A stretch of 64,000 bases of DNA from Alphaproteobacteria bacterium (GCA_022822665.1 JAJEAR010000054.1:1-64000); one strand, 5' to 3'. Shown: positions 9,729 through 19,555, counted from the stretch's first letter. Notes: generated from the sequence alone by a model not told the origin. Program-made: numbers and translations.

Positions 9729-11168
9729 ATGACCGATCTCTCCGTGACCGACGAACTGTTCTACGATCGCGCCGGGCTCGACAGGGTCCGGGTCGGACAG
9801 CTGGTTGATGATGCGCTCTCCGGATCAGACGACGGCGAACTCTTCCTCGAGTACCGCCAGAGCGAGGCGCTCGCGTTCGATGACGGGCGGCTCAGGCATG
9901 CCTCGTTCGACACCAATGCCGGTTTCGGCCTGCGTGCGGTCGCCGGCGAGACCCGCGGCTTCGCGCACGCGACCGTGCTTTCCCAGGATGCCCTGCGCCG
10001 GGCGGCCGCGACGGTACGCGCGGTCCATGCGGGGCACGGCGGCACCGCGAGCGCCGATCCCGAGGGAACCAACCAGGCGTTCTACACCGGCGAGAACCCG
10101 ATCCGTGGGGTCGGCTTCGCGCGCAAGGTCGCGGTGCTGCAGGAGATCGATGCCTACGCGCGGGCCCGCGACCCCAGGGTGTGCCAGGTGACCGCTTCGC
10201 TGGCGGGGTCCTGGCAGGCGGTGCAGATCCTGCGCGCCGGCGGTCACCGGGTTGCCGACATCCGCCCGCTGGTGCGTCTCAACGTCTCCGTGGTGGTGGC
10301 GGATGGCGAGCGGATGGAAAGCGGGTCGTCGGGTGCCGGCGGGCGCATCCCCTATGACCGGTACCTCGAGGCCGAATGCTGGCAGGCCCAGGTCGACGAG
10401 GCGCTCAGGGTCGCCCTGGTCAACCTGGAGGCCCGGCCGGCGCCCGCCGGGGAGATGGAGGTGGTGCTCGGGCCGGGCTGGCCGGGGGTGATGCTGCACG
10501 AGGCGGTCGGACACGGGCTCGAGGGCGACTTCAACCGCAAGCGGACATCGACGTTTTCCGGCATGGTCGGCGAACGGGTCGCCAGCAGGGGGGTCACGGT
10601 GGTCGATGACGGCACCCTGCCCGACCGGCGCGGTTCGCTCACCGTCGACGACGAAGGAACACCGGCGCGGCGCAACGTGCTGATCGAAGACGGAATCCTC
10701 TGCGGGTACATGCAGGACAGGCAGAATGCCCGCCTCATGGGTGTGCCGGCCACCGGCAACGGGCGGCGCCAGAGCTATGCCCACCACCCGATGCCGCGGA
10801 TGACCAACACCTTCATGATGGCCGGCGAGCACGACCCGGACGAGATCGTCCGCTCTGTGAAGAGGGGGCTCTACGCGGTGAACTTCGGTGGCGGGCAGGT
10901 CGACATCGTGTCCGGCAAGTTCGTGTTCTCCGCCAGCGAGGCCTACCTGATCGAGGACGGCAAGGTCACGGCGCCGGTCAAGGGCGCGACGCTGATCGGC
11001 AACGGCCCCGACGCCATGGGGCGGATATCGATGATCGGCACCGACATGAAGCTCGATGACGGGATCGGAACCTGCGGCAAGGACGGGCAGGGCGTGCCGG
11101 TCGGTGTCGGCCAGCCGACCGTGAAGATGCGCGGGATCACCGTCGGCGGCACCGAGGTGCCGGGGTAG
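9729..11168 (+). CDS. tldD: Metalloprotease TldD
   Basis: 479 residues from the ATG at 9729 (MTDLSVTDELFY). The zinc motif HExxxH is at residues 257-262 (MLHEAVGHGLEGDFNRK) and the C-terminal beta-rich PmbA/TldD domain is complete (GGGQVDIVSGKFVF, GNGPDAMG). TldD works with TldE/PmbA as a heterodimeric peptidase that processes modified peptides and CcdA-type antitoxins; no tldE is in the window. tldD next to coxB is a common alphaproteobacterial arrangement. Confidence 0.95.
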   Translation: MTDLSVTDELFYDRAGLDRVRVGQLVDDALSGSDDGELFLEYRQSEALAFDDGRLRHASFDTNAGFGLRAVAGETRGFAHATVLSQDALRRAAATVRAVHAGHGGTASADPEGTNQAFYTGENPIRGVGFARKVAVLQEIDAYARARDPRVCQVTASLAGSWQAVQILRAGGHRVADIRPLVRLNVSVVVADGERMESGSSGAGGRIPYDRYLEAECWQAQVDEALRVALVNLEARPAPAGEMEVVLGPGWPGVMLHEAVGHGLEGDFNRKRTSTFSGMVGERVASRGVTVVDDGTLPDRRGSLTVDDEGTPARRNVLIEDGILCGYMQDRQNARLMGVPATGNGRRQSYAHHPMPRMTNTFMMAGEHDPDEIVRSVKRGLYAVNFGGGQVDIVSGKFVFSASEAYLIEDGKVTAPVKGATLIGNGPDAMGRISMIGTDMKLDDGIGTCGKDGQGVPVGVGQPTVKMRGITVGGTEVPG

Positions 11169-11857
11169 GGAATTCACAGAGGAAGGTTCGCCGGCATCCG
11201 GTCCCGTTTCACGCCCCGCCGGGTATCCGCCGGCAGGGTCCGCTCCGTGCGCCCGCGCCGGTCCCCGATAGGGATGATACCTGCCGCGTTCGGGCTGGCA
11301 ATGCCGCGGGCGGCACCGGTCCGGCCTGTCCAGGCGGCTTTCCCCGTACCTCCCCGAGCTATCGCCACGGCGCCGCCAGGCGTCCGGCAGCGTGTTGCAC
11401 GCGAGCCGGCGAGCCCCGGAATGGCGGTGAGGCGGCCCGCACGGTCCCTGAAGGCCGGCAACTGCCGGTCAACCGGGGCTGACGGGGCAGGGTCAGCCTT
11501 CGTGAACGCCGCAAGTGCCCGGGATCATGGCGCGCTCGGAACCGAAGCTGCCGGACACGCAGGCTGGCGACACACTGCTCCGCAAGTGTTTCCGGAAGAA
11601 ATCGGAAGTTGGGCGAGAGTGCTTGACCGGCGAGCGTGCCGTTACCCCTTCTTGCCGGAGTGCAGGGCCAGAATTCCGTCGTCTTGACCTCGCCCGCTCG
11701 GTCGGTATTCCCGACTTCTGTCCGTGCAGGAGTGTATCAAGCCTCGATCATTAGATGAGTACACAGGCATCGAGGACATGGAGCATGTCGGCGTGAACCG
11801 GCCGGCAGCGTGCAATTCGACTCGAACCTGGCCACGATCCGGGGCAAGGCAAGGAGC
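11169..11857. other. Non-coding or unrecognised stretch
   Basis: About 690 bp with overlapping frames on both strands rich in Arg, Pro, Ala and Gly, the signature of random GC-rich sequence. No frame shows a domain, signal peptide or membrane helix. Confidence 0.4.
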
Positions 11858-12271
11858 ATGGGGAGAAGACCGTTGAATCGACACAACGCACGTTCGGTCG
11901 ATCGCAAGGGCCGGGATTTGGCGATCGAGCTTTGGCATTGCTTCGACCAGAGGCGATTCCGGGATGCCCTGCCGTTGCTGTCCAAGGACTTCGAGGCCCA
12001 TTGGCCGAACACCCGGGAGCGCATCCGTGGCCCCGAGAACTTCATCGCCCTCAACGAGAGCTATCCCGGGGCCTGGCGATGCACGGTCCGGCGAATCGAC
12101 GAGTGTGCCGACGCCGTGGTGACAGTGACGGAGATCAGCGACGGCGACACCTCTCTTGTCGCGGTGTCCTTCCTTGAGGTGCGGCACGGTCGCATAGCCA
12201 GGGCGGAGGAGTACTTCGCGGAGGACGGCCCTCCGCCGTTTGATCGCTCGGCATTCGCCGAGCGGTATTGA
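11858..12271 (+). CDS. NTF2/SnoaL-like domain protein
   Basis: 137 residues from the ATG at 11858. It has the alpha+beta cone-fold pattern: helix LAIELWHCFDQRRFRDALPL, then LLSKDFEAHWPNTRERIRGPENFIALNESYPG, strands TVRRIDECADAVVTVTEI and LVAVSFLEVRHGRIARAEEYFAEDG. Such proteins are small polyketide-cyclase-like or ligand-binding proteins of varied function, so no substrate is proposed. It converges with the CutA1/NIF3-like gene 10 bp downstream. AAGGAG ends only one base before the ATG, so an alternative upstream start remains open. Confidence 0.75.
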   Translation: MGRRPLNRHNARSVDRKGRDLAIELWHCFDQRRFRDALPLLSKDFEAHWPNTRERIRGPENFIALNESYPGAWRCTVRRIDECADAVVTVTEISDGDTSLVAVSFLEVRHGRIARAEEYFAEDGPPPFDRSAFAERY

Positions 12272-12281
12272 TCAAGTTCAT

Positions 12282-12731
12282 CTACCGATGCTCCCTGGGT
12301 ACCCAATACTCGGCATCGCCGTTCCAGAATCTGTTGGGATTGTCTTCATCCATCCCCCGGACATGCAGCGTTCTTAGACACGGCTCGACAAAGACCACGG
12401 GCTCTTCATAGGGGTGTGAGGAATAGATTGCCTTCAGAACCCGTGTGGCTTCCGTTTCGTCGCCGCTCAGAAAGAACGACAGTTCCACGCAAGGCACTTC
12501 GACCACTCGTTCGGTTGCTGGATTGCGACCGCTTCCCAGGGATCTGAACTGTTGCACTCCTGGTGCGGTCTTGAACGCGACGCAATCATAGTCGCCGTAT
12601 TTCAGGGCGTCTTCGACCAGAATCGCGTCGGCGATACGTTGCGCGCAACTTTCGGGCACTTGCACGATGATCCGAAAACCTTTTTCGGCGACGAACCTGT
12701 CGCTGTCGAGCTCGGGCAGTGTCATTGGCAT
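12282..12731 (-). CDS. CutA1/NIF3 C-terminal-like (COG3323-type) protein
   Basis: 149 residues. The core fits the CutA1-like ferredoxin fold found as the inserted domain of NIF3/YqfO and in stand-alone proteins sometimes misnamed RtxA: IIVQVPESCAQRIADAIL, YGDYDCVAFKT, then FRSLGSGRNPATE and the hallmark SSHPYEEPV. A 35-residue tail follows the usual end. Function is unknown; a trimeric metal- or nucleotide-linked role is only suggested by the fold. It lies 76 bp downstream of an ArsR-type regulator on the same strand. The start could instead be the ATG two codons later at 12725. Confidence 0.7.
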   Translation of the reverse strand: MPMTLPELDSDRFVAEKGFRIIVQVPESCAQRIADAILVEDALKYGDYDCVAFKTAPGVQQFRSLGSGRNPATERVVEVPCVELSFFLSGDETEATRVLKAIYSSHPYEEPVVFVEPCLRTLHVRGMDEDNPNRFWNGDAEYWVPREHR

Positions 12732-12807
12732 CTCGGACTGTTTCACGCCAATTGTGGCACGGATCGTGGATGCAGCGGGAACTTTCGGTTCGCCATCGAC
12801 CGAACTC

Positions 12808-13512
12808 TCATCCCGGTTTGCAGCAGTCAAGAACATCCCTTCGCAGGCCAAACCAGCGGCCAAACGCATCAAGGCCATCGGCCGTGACGGTCAGGGCGCG
12901 GCTGCCTCTGCGACGTTCAAGCCAGTTTGCGTCCATCGACTTCTGCATGATCGCCGTGGCCAGCGGTCCCGCGATGTGATGCCGCCGTTCCGTCCAGTCG
13001 AGGCACAGTCTAGCCAGCGGCTTTCCCGCGCCGACAGGCGGCATCACCACCCCGATGTCATTGAGGAAGGATTGACAACGGAAGCCGGGAGAAACGGACT
13101 CGTCCCGAATCTGCAACACACCGAGCGCAACCAGGCGGTCAGTCATCAGCACGCCGAGTTTTCCCGCGATGTGATTGTAGCAACTGCGCGCCGCTCGCGT
13201 GTCGGTGCAGAGTCGATCGTTTCGGAACAGATGGTCGGTGGGTGATAGAATTGCCAGCCCTTCCAGTGCACTGGCAACCCTGGAATTCGCAATCCGGTGA
13301 TACACATGCCGACCGCTGCGCAACGAGGAGGTCAAGCCGGCCATCTCCAGCTGCTTCAGATGCGCACTTGCGGTTTGCGGGCTGACACGGGCTGCGCCGG
13401 CCAACTCCTTGTTCGTGAACGCGCGCCCGTCCATCAGCTCGCACAGGATGCGTGATCGGCTGGGATCAGCAAGCGCCGCGCCAATAATGTCCAGTCTCGG
13501 CTCGATTGTCAT
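12808..13512 (-). CDS. ArsR-type winged-helix transcriptional regulator
   Basis: 234 residues, starting MTIEPRLDIIGAALADPSRS. The N-terminal winged helix (10-85) contains FTNKELAGAARVSPQTASAH and a beta-wing (SLRSGRHVYHRI). The C-terminal part (about 105-225) is a conserved extension with CYNHIAGKLGV, LDWTERRHHIAGPLA and SRALTVTADG, known from a group of roughly 230-residue ArsR-like regulators. No metal site is obvious, although Cys107-type residues occur. It probably controls the CutA1-like gene downstream and itself. Confidence 0.85.
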   Translation of the reverse strand: MTIEPRLDIIGAALADPSRSRILCELMDGRAFTNKELAGAARVSPQTASAHLKQLEMAGLTSSLRSGRHVYHRIANSRVASALEGLAILSPTDHLFRNDRLCTDTRAARSCYNHIAGKLGVLMTDRLVALGVLQIRDESVSPGFRCQSFLNDIGVVMPPVGAGKPLARLCLDWTERRHHIAGPLATAIMQKSMDANWLERRRGSRALTVTADGLDAFGRWFGLRRDVLDCCKPG

Positions 13513-13653
13513 ACCAACGAAGCTACAGGCAAGATTGGCAAGCGACCAGAACGAACGCTTCGACGACGCACGAAGCAACAAGCCAAAACTGCTGAACTGC
13601 GTTGACCGGACGCTATTGCTGCATTCACGGTGCCATGCTGCGGAGGAGGAGTG

Positions 13654-13866
13654 ATGGTCGCCGGAGTTACCTTCAGATACCACTTCAAGGTGGACGGCAG
13701 GATCGTGTATCGCGGTTTCACGATCGATCTGGCGCGCCGCGAACAAGAACACCGCCGCCGTTGGCCGATGGGCCGTATCGAACAGGTGGGTGGGCCGACC
13801 TCGCACGAAGAAGCGTGGAAGTGGGAGAGGCAGCAGGCCAAGCAGCGTTTCCGTGCCACTTCCTGA
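13654..13866 (+). CDS. Small GIY-YIG-like protein
   Basis: 70 residues from the ATG at 13654, preceded by a strong GGAGGAG. It reads FRYHFKVDGRIVYRGFTID, LARREQEHRRRWP and ends WERQQAKQRF. This matches small stand-alone proteins with a degenerate GIY-YIG layout (K-V...VYRG-T-DL-RRE-EH). Catalytic Arg and Glu-like positions are plausible, but nuclease activity is not shown. The SIR2-like remnant follows directly after its stop in the same frame, which hints at a former two-gene unit. Confidence 0.6.
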   Translation: MVAGVTFRYHFKVDGRIVYRGFTIDLARREQEHRRRWPMGRIEQVGGPTSHEEAWKWERQQAKQRFRATS

Positions 13867-14220
13867 TGGCTTCGCAGGATCCCTCCCGGGGGGCCCGCGG
13901 ATACGCCGCAGGTCGTCTCCCGCAATCATGTCGTCGTCACCGGGGCCGGGTTCAGCCGCGCTCCGGTTCCCGGTGCGTCGCTGCTCGTCGACGATTTCGA
14001 CAACGATGCCTTCCAGGAAAAGGTCCATGGCTTGCCCGACGCCAGCCGATTGCTGGAGTGGGAGCGAAGCCTCCACCCGAGCGGTCACAACAACCTCGAG
14101 CGCTTGATGACGTACCTCGATTCCCTGATGCCTTACGACTGAGCCGAGAACGCCGGAAACGCGGCGGACGAGCACAGCTGGCTCCTGTTGGAACTCAAGG
14201 GAGCGTTCCTCGATCGTACC
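13867..14220 (+). pseudogene. Remnant of a SIR2-like domain protein
   Basis: In the frame of the preceding gene, after its stop, residues read NHVVVTGAGFSRA, then LLVDDFDNDAFQEKV, GLPDASRLLEWE and LERLMTYLDSLMPYD. This is the N-terminal NAD-binding GAGxS segment of SIR2-like proteins. There is no start codon in frame, a TGA interrupts at 14140-14142, and homology-like sequence resumes (NAADEHSWLLLELKGAFLDR) before ending. The full-length family is several hundred residues, so only a fragment survives. SIR2-like proteins of this kind are often anti-phage NADases; that is family knowledge, not shown here. Confidence 0.65.
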
Positions 14221-14463
14221 TGCTCGGCCCCTGTTGCCGGAGACGCCGCCGTTCCGGGCCGGCGCCGCGCTCGGGCCATGGACAGGCGCTGCCTTCCGGT
14301 CCATGGTTCCCGCCGCATCATTCCCGCCCGGGATCCGGAGGGTCCTCTGCGGCGCAGCGGCAGCCGCGCAGCCCCGGGAGCATCCATGTTTCGCCGCGGC
14401 GCCCGCTCGCGCCGCGGTTCCCGCACCAGCGCGGGGCGACAGGCAGCTCCGGAAAGCGAGCCC

Positions 14464-15400
14464 ATGCCGCCCGCCCAGCCCCATGACGCCTTCAGCCGAT
14501 CGCTGCTTGAAGCCATCGAGTGGACCAGTGCGTTTCTGCGCGACGTCCTGGACCAGGGCATCGTGGCGCTGCTGCCCGACGAACACTTCGCGGTCTTCGA
14601 GAGCGGCTTCGTCGACAGCGAACTCCGGAACACCCGCGCCGACGGCGTGTTCTCGATACGCCTCACGGACGGGAGAATGCTGTACGCGATAATCGAGAAC
14701 CAAGAGCGCTCCAGATGTCGGGACTCCGCTCCGGATCGCCGAATACGTGCTCCGCGTCTGGCGGGCCCACGAACGCCTGGAGGGCCGTGACCCCGCCCCG
14801 CTCATCGTCCCGATTGTGCTGTACCACGGCCCGGAGCGATGGGCGATTCCGCGGTCGTTGTCGGAGCTTGCCGGCAGGCCCGTAGATCCGCTCCGCTACA
14901 CGCTCCTCGACCTCGTCCGGATACCGTACGACGAACTTCCGCCCGACGAGCGTGTGCGTAGCGGCCTCACGATCCTGAAATACGCCCTGGTCGAGGACCC
15001 CTCCCGCGAGCATCTTCGGGAATCGGCGCGGACCATATCCATGCTCGACCCGGAGTTGAAGCGGCGGCTTGCGAGCTCTATGGCCGCCGTCCACCAGTTG
15101 ACCCGGGAGGATCTCGAGAGCCTCCTGCGGGAGGCTGATCCGGACCTGTGGGAGACAGTCATGCCGACAGTGGCAGAAGAATGGATGAAGGAAGGCGAGG
15201 CCAGAGGCCTGATGCGAGGCAGGGCCGAAGGCAAGGCGGCAACGCTGCTCAGGCTGCTTGAACGCCGCTTCGGCGCCGTGCCCGAAGATGCCAGGGCCCG
15301 AGTCCTCGCCGCGCCGGTCGGGGATCTCGATGCCTGGCTCGACGCCTTCGTGTCCGCGTCCGACCTCGACGACGTCTTCAGGAACGACGCCGTTCACTGA
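14464..15400 (+). pseudogene. Frameshifted Rpn-family recombination-promoting nuclease/putative transposase
   Basis: The N-terminal part (14464 to about 14703) reads SRSLLEAIEWTSAFLRDVL through the PD-(D/E)XK core (DGVFSIRLTDGRMLYAIIENQ). One extra G near 14704 shifts the frame; omitting it gives ENQSAPDVGTPLRIAEYVLR joined to VWRAHERLEGRDPAPLIVPI and the rest to 15400, about 311 residues in all. The ExQS-type motif and the C-terminal EGEARGLMRGRAEGKA linker are typical of this family, which is linked to RecA-independent DNA exchange. A sequencing error would restore an intact gene. Confidence 0.8.
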
Positions 15401-15665
15401 ACGGCGCCGGACAACCCGGATCCGACGCGGCGCCTTGCGCCGCCCGGCGCTGTACCCTGCACCGAGGCTTCCTGCCGACTCCCGCCCTCATCAAGGCAGC
15501 CCACGCCTGCAACGCCGCCATCACCCCCGGTACCGGTAAAGGCTTCGCTTCCTGCCGGGTTCCGGACCGGCGTGAACGGGCCCCACGGTCAAGCGAGCGA
15601 TTTCCGAACGCGTGACGAAACGGAGCGGACCATCCGGATCGCCAAGCGCTCCCCGGGAGACCCCG

Positions 15666-17030
15666 TCAGTACCGCATCTCCTCCCAGACCGGGTCCATCG
15701 ACCCGTTCCAGCGGGAGCGATAGGCCTCAAGCAGGGTCTCGGCCAGGGTGATGCCGCTCTGGGCCACCTGCCTGAGTGGTTCGAGATAGCCGGTTTCGTC
15801 GTTGCCGGCAGCATCGAGCCGTGCGCGGCGCCGAAGCCCGTCGTGGGCAAGCGATACCGTGGCCCGGGCGATGTCCTGCAGGGTACCGTCCCTGAACGGC
15901 GTGGCGAGCCCGAGCCGCGGGACATCGCGGCGCAGCGTCGTGTGTTCCTCCGCGGTCCAGTCGCGCACCAGCTCCCAGGCCGCCGACTGCGAGGCATCGT
16001 CGTACAGCAGGCCGACCCAGTAGGCGGACAGCGCGCAGATGGTGCGGTGCGGGCCACTGTCGGCCCCGCGCATCTCCAGGTACTTCTTCAGCCTGACCTC
16101 GGGGAAGTTGGTGGTCATGTGGTCGGCCCAGTCGCCCATGTGCGGGCGCTGTCCCTCGAACCCGGGCAGCCTGCCCGCCATGAAGTCGCGGAACGAGGCG
16201 CCGGCGACATCATGGTAGATGCCGTCGCGGTAGACGAAGTACATGGGCACATCGAGGATGTAGTCGACGTGCCGCTCGAAGCCGAAACCCGGTTCGAAGA
16301 CGAACGGCAGGATGCCGCACCGGTCGGGGTCGGTGTCGGTCCAGACATGGGAACGGGTGCTGAGCAGTCCGGTCGGGGCGCCCTCGCGGAACGGCGAGTT
16401 CGCAAACAGGGCAGTCGCCACCGGCTGCAGGGCGAGACTGACCCGGAACTTCTCCACCATGTCTGCCTCGTCCGAGAAGTCGAGGTTGGTCTGCACGGTG
16501 CAGGTTCGCAGCATCATGTCGAGGCCGAGCGAGCCCTTCTCCTGCATCCAGCGGCGCATGATGGCGTAGCGGCCCTTCGGCATCCACGGGACCTCGTCGC
16601 GGCGCCACACCGGGTCGAAGCCCAGTCCGAGCATGCCGATGCCAATCTCGCCGCACACCTGGCGGACCTGGATCAGGTGCTCGTTCACCTCGTCGCAGGT
16701 CTGATGGATGGTCTCGAGCGGTGCTCCCGACAGCTCGAACTGCCCGCCGGGTTCCAGCGTGATCGCGCAACCGGCCTGGGTGAGCGCGATGATGGCATCG
16801 CGCTCGCGCACCGGCTCCCAGCCGAAGCGGGTCAGGCCGGCAAGAATGGCACCGATGCCGTCCGGCCCGTCGTATGGCACCCGGCGGGTATCGGCCAGGC
16901 GGAAGGCGAACTTCTCGTGCTCGGTGCCGATGCGCCAGTCCTCCGGCTGCGTACAGCCCGATTCCAGGTCCTCGACCAGCTGCGTCCTGCTTTCGATCGG
17001 TGCACCCGCTTCATCAGGGGGTCGTGACAT
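15666..17030 (-). CDS. gshA: Glutamate-cysteine ligase
   Basis: 454 residues, the type found in alphaproteobacteria and plants. Motifs include WRIGTEHEKFAFR, EPGGQFELSGAP, the HQTCDEV helix, LGLGFDPVWRRDEVPWMPKGRY and DYILDVPMYFVYRD. It joins glutamate and cysteine with ATP, the first step of glutathione synthesis in the cytoplasm. It starts 21 bp after rsmE, so both are probably co-transcribed. Confidence 0.96.
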   Translation of the reverse strand: MSRPPDEAGAPIESRTQLVEDLESGCTQPEDWRIGTEHEKFAFRLADTRRVPYDGPDGIGAILAGLTRFGWEPVRERDAIIALTQAGCAITLEPGGQFELSGAPLETIHQTCDEVNEHLIQVRQVCGEIGIGMLGLGFDPVWRRDEVPWMPKGRYAIMRRWMQEKGSLGLDMMLRTCTVQTNLDFSDEADMVEKFRVSLALQPVATALFANSPFREGAPTGLLSTRSHVWTDTDPDRCGILPFVFEPGFGFERHVDYILDVPMYFVYRDGIYHDVAGASFRDFMAGRLPGFEGQRPHMGDWADHMTTNFPEVRLKKYLEMRGADSGPHRTICALSAYWVGLLYDDASQSAAWELVRDWTAEEHTTLRRDVPRLGLATPFRDGTLQDIARATVSLAHDGLRRRARLDAAGNDETGYLEPLRQVAQSGITLAETLLEAYRSRWNGSMDPVWEEMRY

Positions 17031-17051
17031 GCATTCGGCCTCTGCTGGTGA

Positions 17052-17837
17052 TCACGAGTTTGAGGTCGCGTCCGGTCCGGCACCGGGCTTCGTGTGTTCG
17101 AAAGCCCCGGGAGCATCGGTCCAGGAACCGGCGAGAGCCTGCCAGCACGCAAGTGCCGCCAGCGCGGCGGTGTCGGCGCGCAGGATGCGGGGCCCCAGAC
17201 TGACGCGGCAAACATCCGCACGATTGCCCACTGCGTCAAGTTCGTCCCGGGCGAACCCGCCCTCCGGTCCGACCAGCAGCCCGGCCGGCCGGCCGGCCGC
17301 GGCGGCAAAGGCGTGACGCGCCGGCACTCCGGCCCCGGTCTCGTCGCAGCAGAACAGCACGCGCCCGTCCGGCCACTGTTCGAGCACGTCGGCAAGGGTG
17401 GTCGGTTCCCGGACTTCCGGGATGGTGAGCCGGCCGGACTGTTCCGCTGCCTCAACGGTGTTGCTGCGCAGGCGCCGCAGGTTGACGCGGCGCACGGCGG
17501 TGTGGCGGGTAATGACCGGCCACAGCATGTCGGCGCCGAGCTCGGTGACCTTCTGGGCGACGAAATCGATCGGCGAACGCTTCAGCGGTGCGAAGACGAG
17601 CCAGACATCCGATCCGGCCGCCTGCTCCCGGGTAAGGCAGACGGGTGTCACCTCGACCCCGGTGCGCCCCATCGCGGTAATCGTGGCCCGCCATTCCCCG
17701 TCGCGGCCGTTGAACAGCGCGAGCTCGGCGCCGGTGGCAAGCCGCAGGACCGTACGCAGGTAATGCCCCTGGTCCGCCGGAAGCGGGAGCACGGTACCGG
17801 GTGCGAGATCGGCGTGGACGAACAGCCTGGGTGTCAT
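17052..17837 (-). CDS. rsmE: 16S rRNA m3U1498 methyltransferase RsmE
   Basis: 261 residues from the ATG at 17837, preceded by GAGGAGG. The N-terminal PUA-like part (GHYLRTVLRL, LFNGRDGEW) precedes a SPOUT fold with APLKRSPIDFVAQKVTELGADMLWPV, EAAEQSGRLTIPEV, the LLVGPEGGFARDEL knot and SLGPRILRADTAALAALACWQ. It methylates N3 of U1498 in 16S rRNA. It is upstream of gshA on the same strand. Confidence 0.95.
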   Translation of the reverse strand: MTPRLFVHADLAPGTVLPLPADQGHYLRTVLRLATGAELALFNGRDGEWRATITAMGRTGVEVTPVCLTREQAAGSDVWLVFAPLKRSPIDFVAQKVTELGADMLWPVITRHTAVRRVNLRRLRSNTVEAAEQSGRLTIPEVREPTTLADVLEQWPDGRVLFCCDETGAGVPARHAFAAAAGRPAGLLVGPEGGFARDELDAVGNRADVCRVSLGPRILRADTAALAALACWQALAGSWTDAPGAFEHTKPGAGPDATSNS

Positions 17838-18628
17838 GGCCTCCTCGCCACGCTGACACATCATGGTCACGGCGCTTGCCGCCTGTCCCGGGCCGGTTTA
17901 TGCACGAACCGAGACAACCGCAAGCGACGGGACATATATCGAATGGGTGACAGCGGTGCCATGTCCCCGCGGTCCCCGTTCTTTCCCGAGCGGTAGCGTC
18001 CTGTTCGGGAACGGCCGCATGACCGGTTCGCACACGCATTCCCGGGTCAACCACCGGCTGCTGCCGGGAAGGATGACGGCCGGGCGGTGGCAGGAGCGCA
18101 TGTTCGACGCGCGGTGCCGGCTCCGCGATGCCGCGCTGCTGGAACGGGTCGCACGCAACCGCGGGACCGCTGCCTGCCGCGACCGGTGCAAACGCCTGCC
18201 CGGGCGCCGCCGGAACATCCATGGCGCGGCCGCGGTCCGGCCCGGAACGCCAGGGAGGCGCGGCGAAGCAGTGAAGGAACTCCTCGGGCCCGCCGGCTTT
18301 CCCCGCTCCCGTGTGCGCCGGCACAGATGCAGGCTCTCGATTGCGTCCGGCGTGCGGCTCGCCGGAGACGCGCTCCCCTGTCCGGACGACGGCTGGATGG
18401 CGGTGGAACACCAGGGCGGTTCTCCGTATTCCGACAGCGATCCGGGGCCGGCGGTGGCGGAACGCAGCGGCGGCAGGTGGTCCGCCACCCTCGCAACCCC
18501 TGCGATCGCGGACAACGCCCGCACCGACCCGGCTACGGCGGTGAAATGGCCGGCCCGGGGAACCAGTCGGCTGCGCGGAGAAGGGGTACCCGGCCAGTGA
18601 ACCGCGAACGCGCCCGTGGGACTGCGGC
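17838..18628. other. 790-bp gap, no convincing gene
   Basis: Long frames exist on both strands (17863-18600 forward, 17898-18641 reverse), but both are Arg/Gly/Pro-rich with no motif, signal or helix. Promoters of divergent rsmE and ubiA must lie in it. I cannot exclude a small RNA. Confidence 0.4.
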
Positions 18629-19555
18629 GTGATGCCGTCAACCGACCGGCAGGAGTCTTCCAGCGACATTCCCCGGGATTCCTGGGTCGACCGCATCCTG
18701 CCGGCCCCCGCGCGGCCCTATGCCCGGCTGATGCGGCTCGACCGCCCGATCGGGACCTGGCTGCTGCTCCTGCCGTGCTGGTGGGGGCTCGCGCTCGCCT
18801 GGCAAGTCACGCCGGAGGCGGATGGTCTCGCCTGGCTGTGGGCCCTGTTCACGCTTGGCGCAGTCGTCATGCGCGGTGCGGGGTGCACCGTCAACGACCT
18901 TTGGGACCGCGACTTCGACCGCCGGGTTGCCCGGACCGCGGACCGCCCGATCGCGTCCGGCGCGATCAGCGTGCGCCAGGCGCTCGCGTTTCTCTGCGTG
19001 CAGCTGTTGTTCGGCCTGGTGATCCTGCTGCAGCTGAACGAGACCGCCCGTATCCTCGGGGTGGCGGTGCTGGTGCTGGTTGCGACCTACCCGCTGGCGA
19101 AGCGGGTGACCTCCTGGCCGCAGTTCGTCCTCGGCCTCGCCTTCAACTGGGGCGCGTTGATGGGATGGGCGGCGGTGACCGGGGAACTCGCCGTGACCTG
19201 CGTGGTGCTGTACGTCGCCGGCATTGCCTGGACGCTCGGCTACGACACCATCTACGCCCATCAGGACAAGGAGGACGACGCAATGATCGGGGTGAAGTCG
19301 TCGGCGCTGGCGCTCGGCGATCGCACCCGGCCGTTCCTGTTCGCATTCTATGTCATGACCATCGCGGGCCTGGTCGCAACCGGACTGCTTGCGGGCCTGT
19401 CGTGGGTGTATTTCCTCATCCTTCTCGCCGGGGCCGCCCATCTTGCGTGGCAGGTGTATACGGTCGACATCGACGACCCGCGCCACTGTCTGGCCCGGTT
19501 CCGCTCAAACCGTGACTTCGGCCTCCTCATCACTGTCGCGATCTTCGCCGGCTGA
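18629..19555 (+). CDS. ubiA: 4-hydroxybenzoate polyprenyltransferase
   Basis: 308 residues with about eight membrane helices. Both prenyl-diphosphate Asp motifs are visible: NDLWDRDFDRRVARTADRP and YAHQDKEDDAMIGVKSSAL. It attaches the polyprenyl tail to 4-hydroxybenzoate in ubiquinone synthesis at the inner membrane, serving the respiratory chain that ends in the oxidase encoded at 4.5-9.5 kb. Its 3' end overlaps the convergent lyase gene by 51 bp. Confidence 0.95.
   Translation: MMPSTDRQESSSDIPRDSWVDRILPAPARPYARLMRLDRPIGTWLLLLPCWWGLALAWQVTPEADGLAWLWALFTLGAVVMRGAGCTVNDLWDRDFDRRVARTADRPIASGAISVRQALAFLCVQLLFGLVILLQLNETARILGVAVLVLVATYPLAKRVTSWPQFVLGLAFNWGALMGWAAVTGELAVTCVVLYVAGIAWTLGYDTIYAHQDKEDDAMIGVKSSALALGDRTRPFLFAFYVMTIAGLVATGLLAGLSWVYFLILLAGAAHLAWQVYTVDIDDPRHCLARFRSNRDFGLLITVAIFAG

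Noticed and set aside
11806-11857. Longer start for the NTF2-like gene at 11810
   Set aside because: The extra 16 residues are Gly/Arg-rich with no conservation, so the ATG at 11858 is preferred.
17863-18641. Two long opposed frames in the gap between rsmE and ubiA
   Set aside because: Both are Arg/Gly/Pro-rich, overlap each other, and show no motif or membrane helix. They look like random GC-rich frames.
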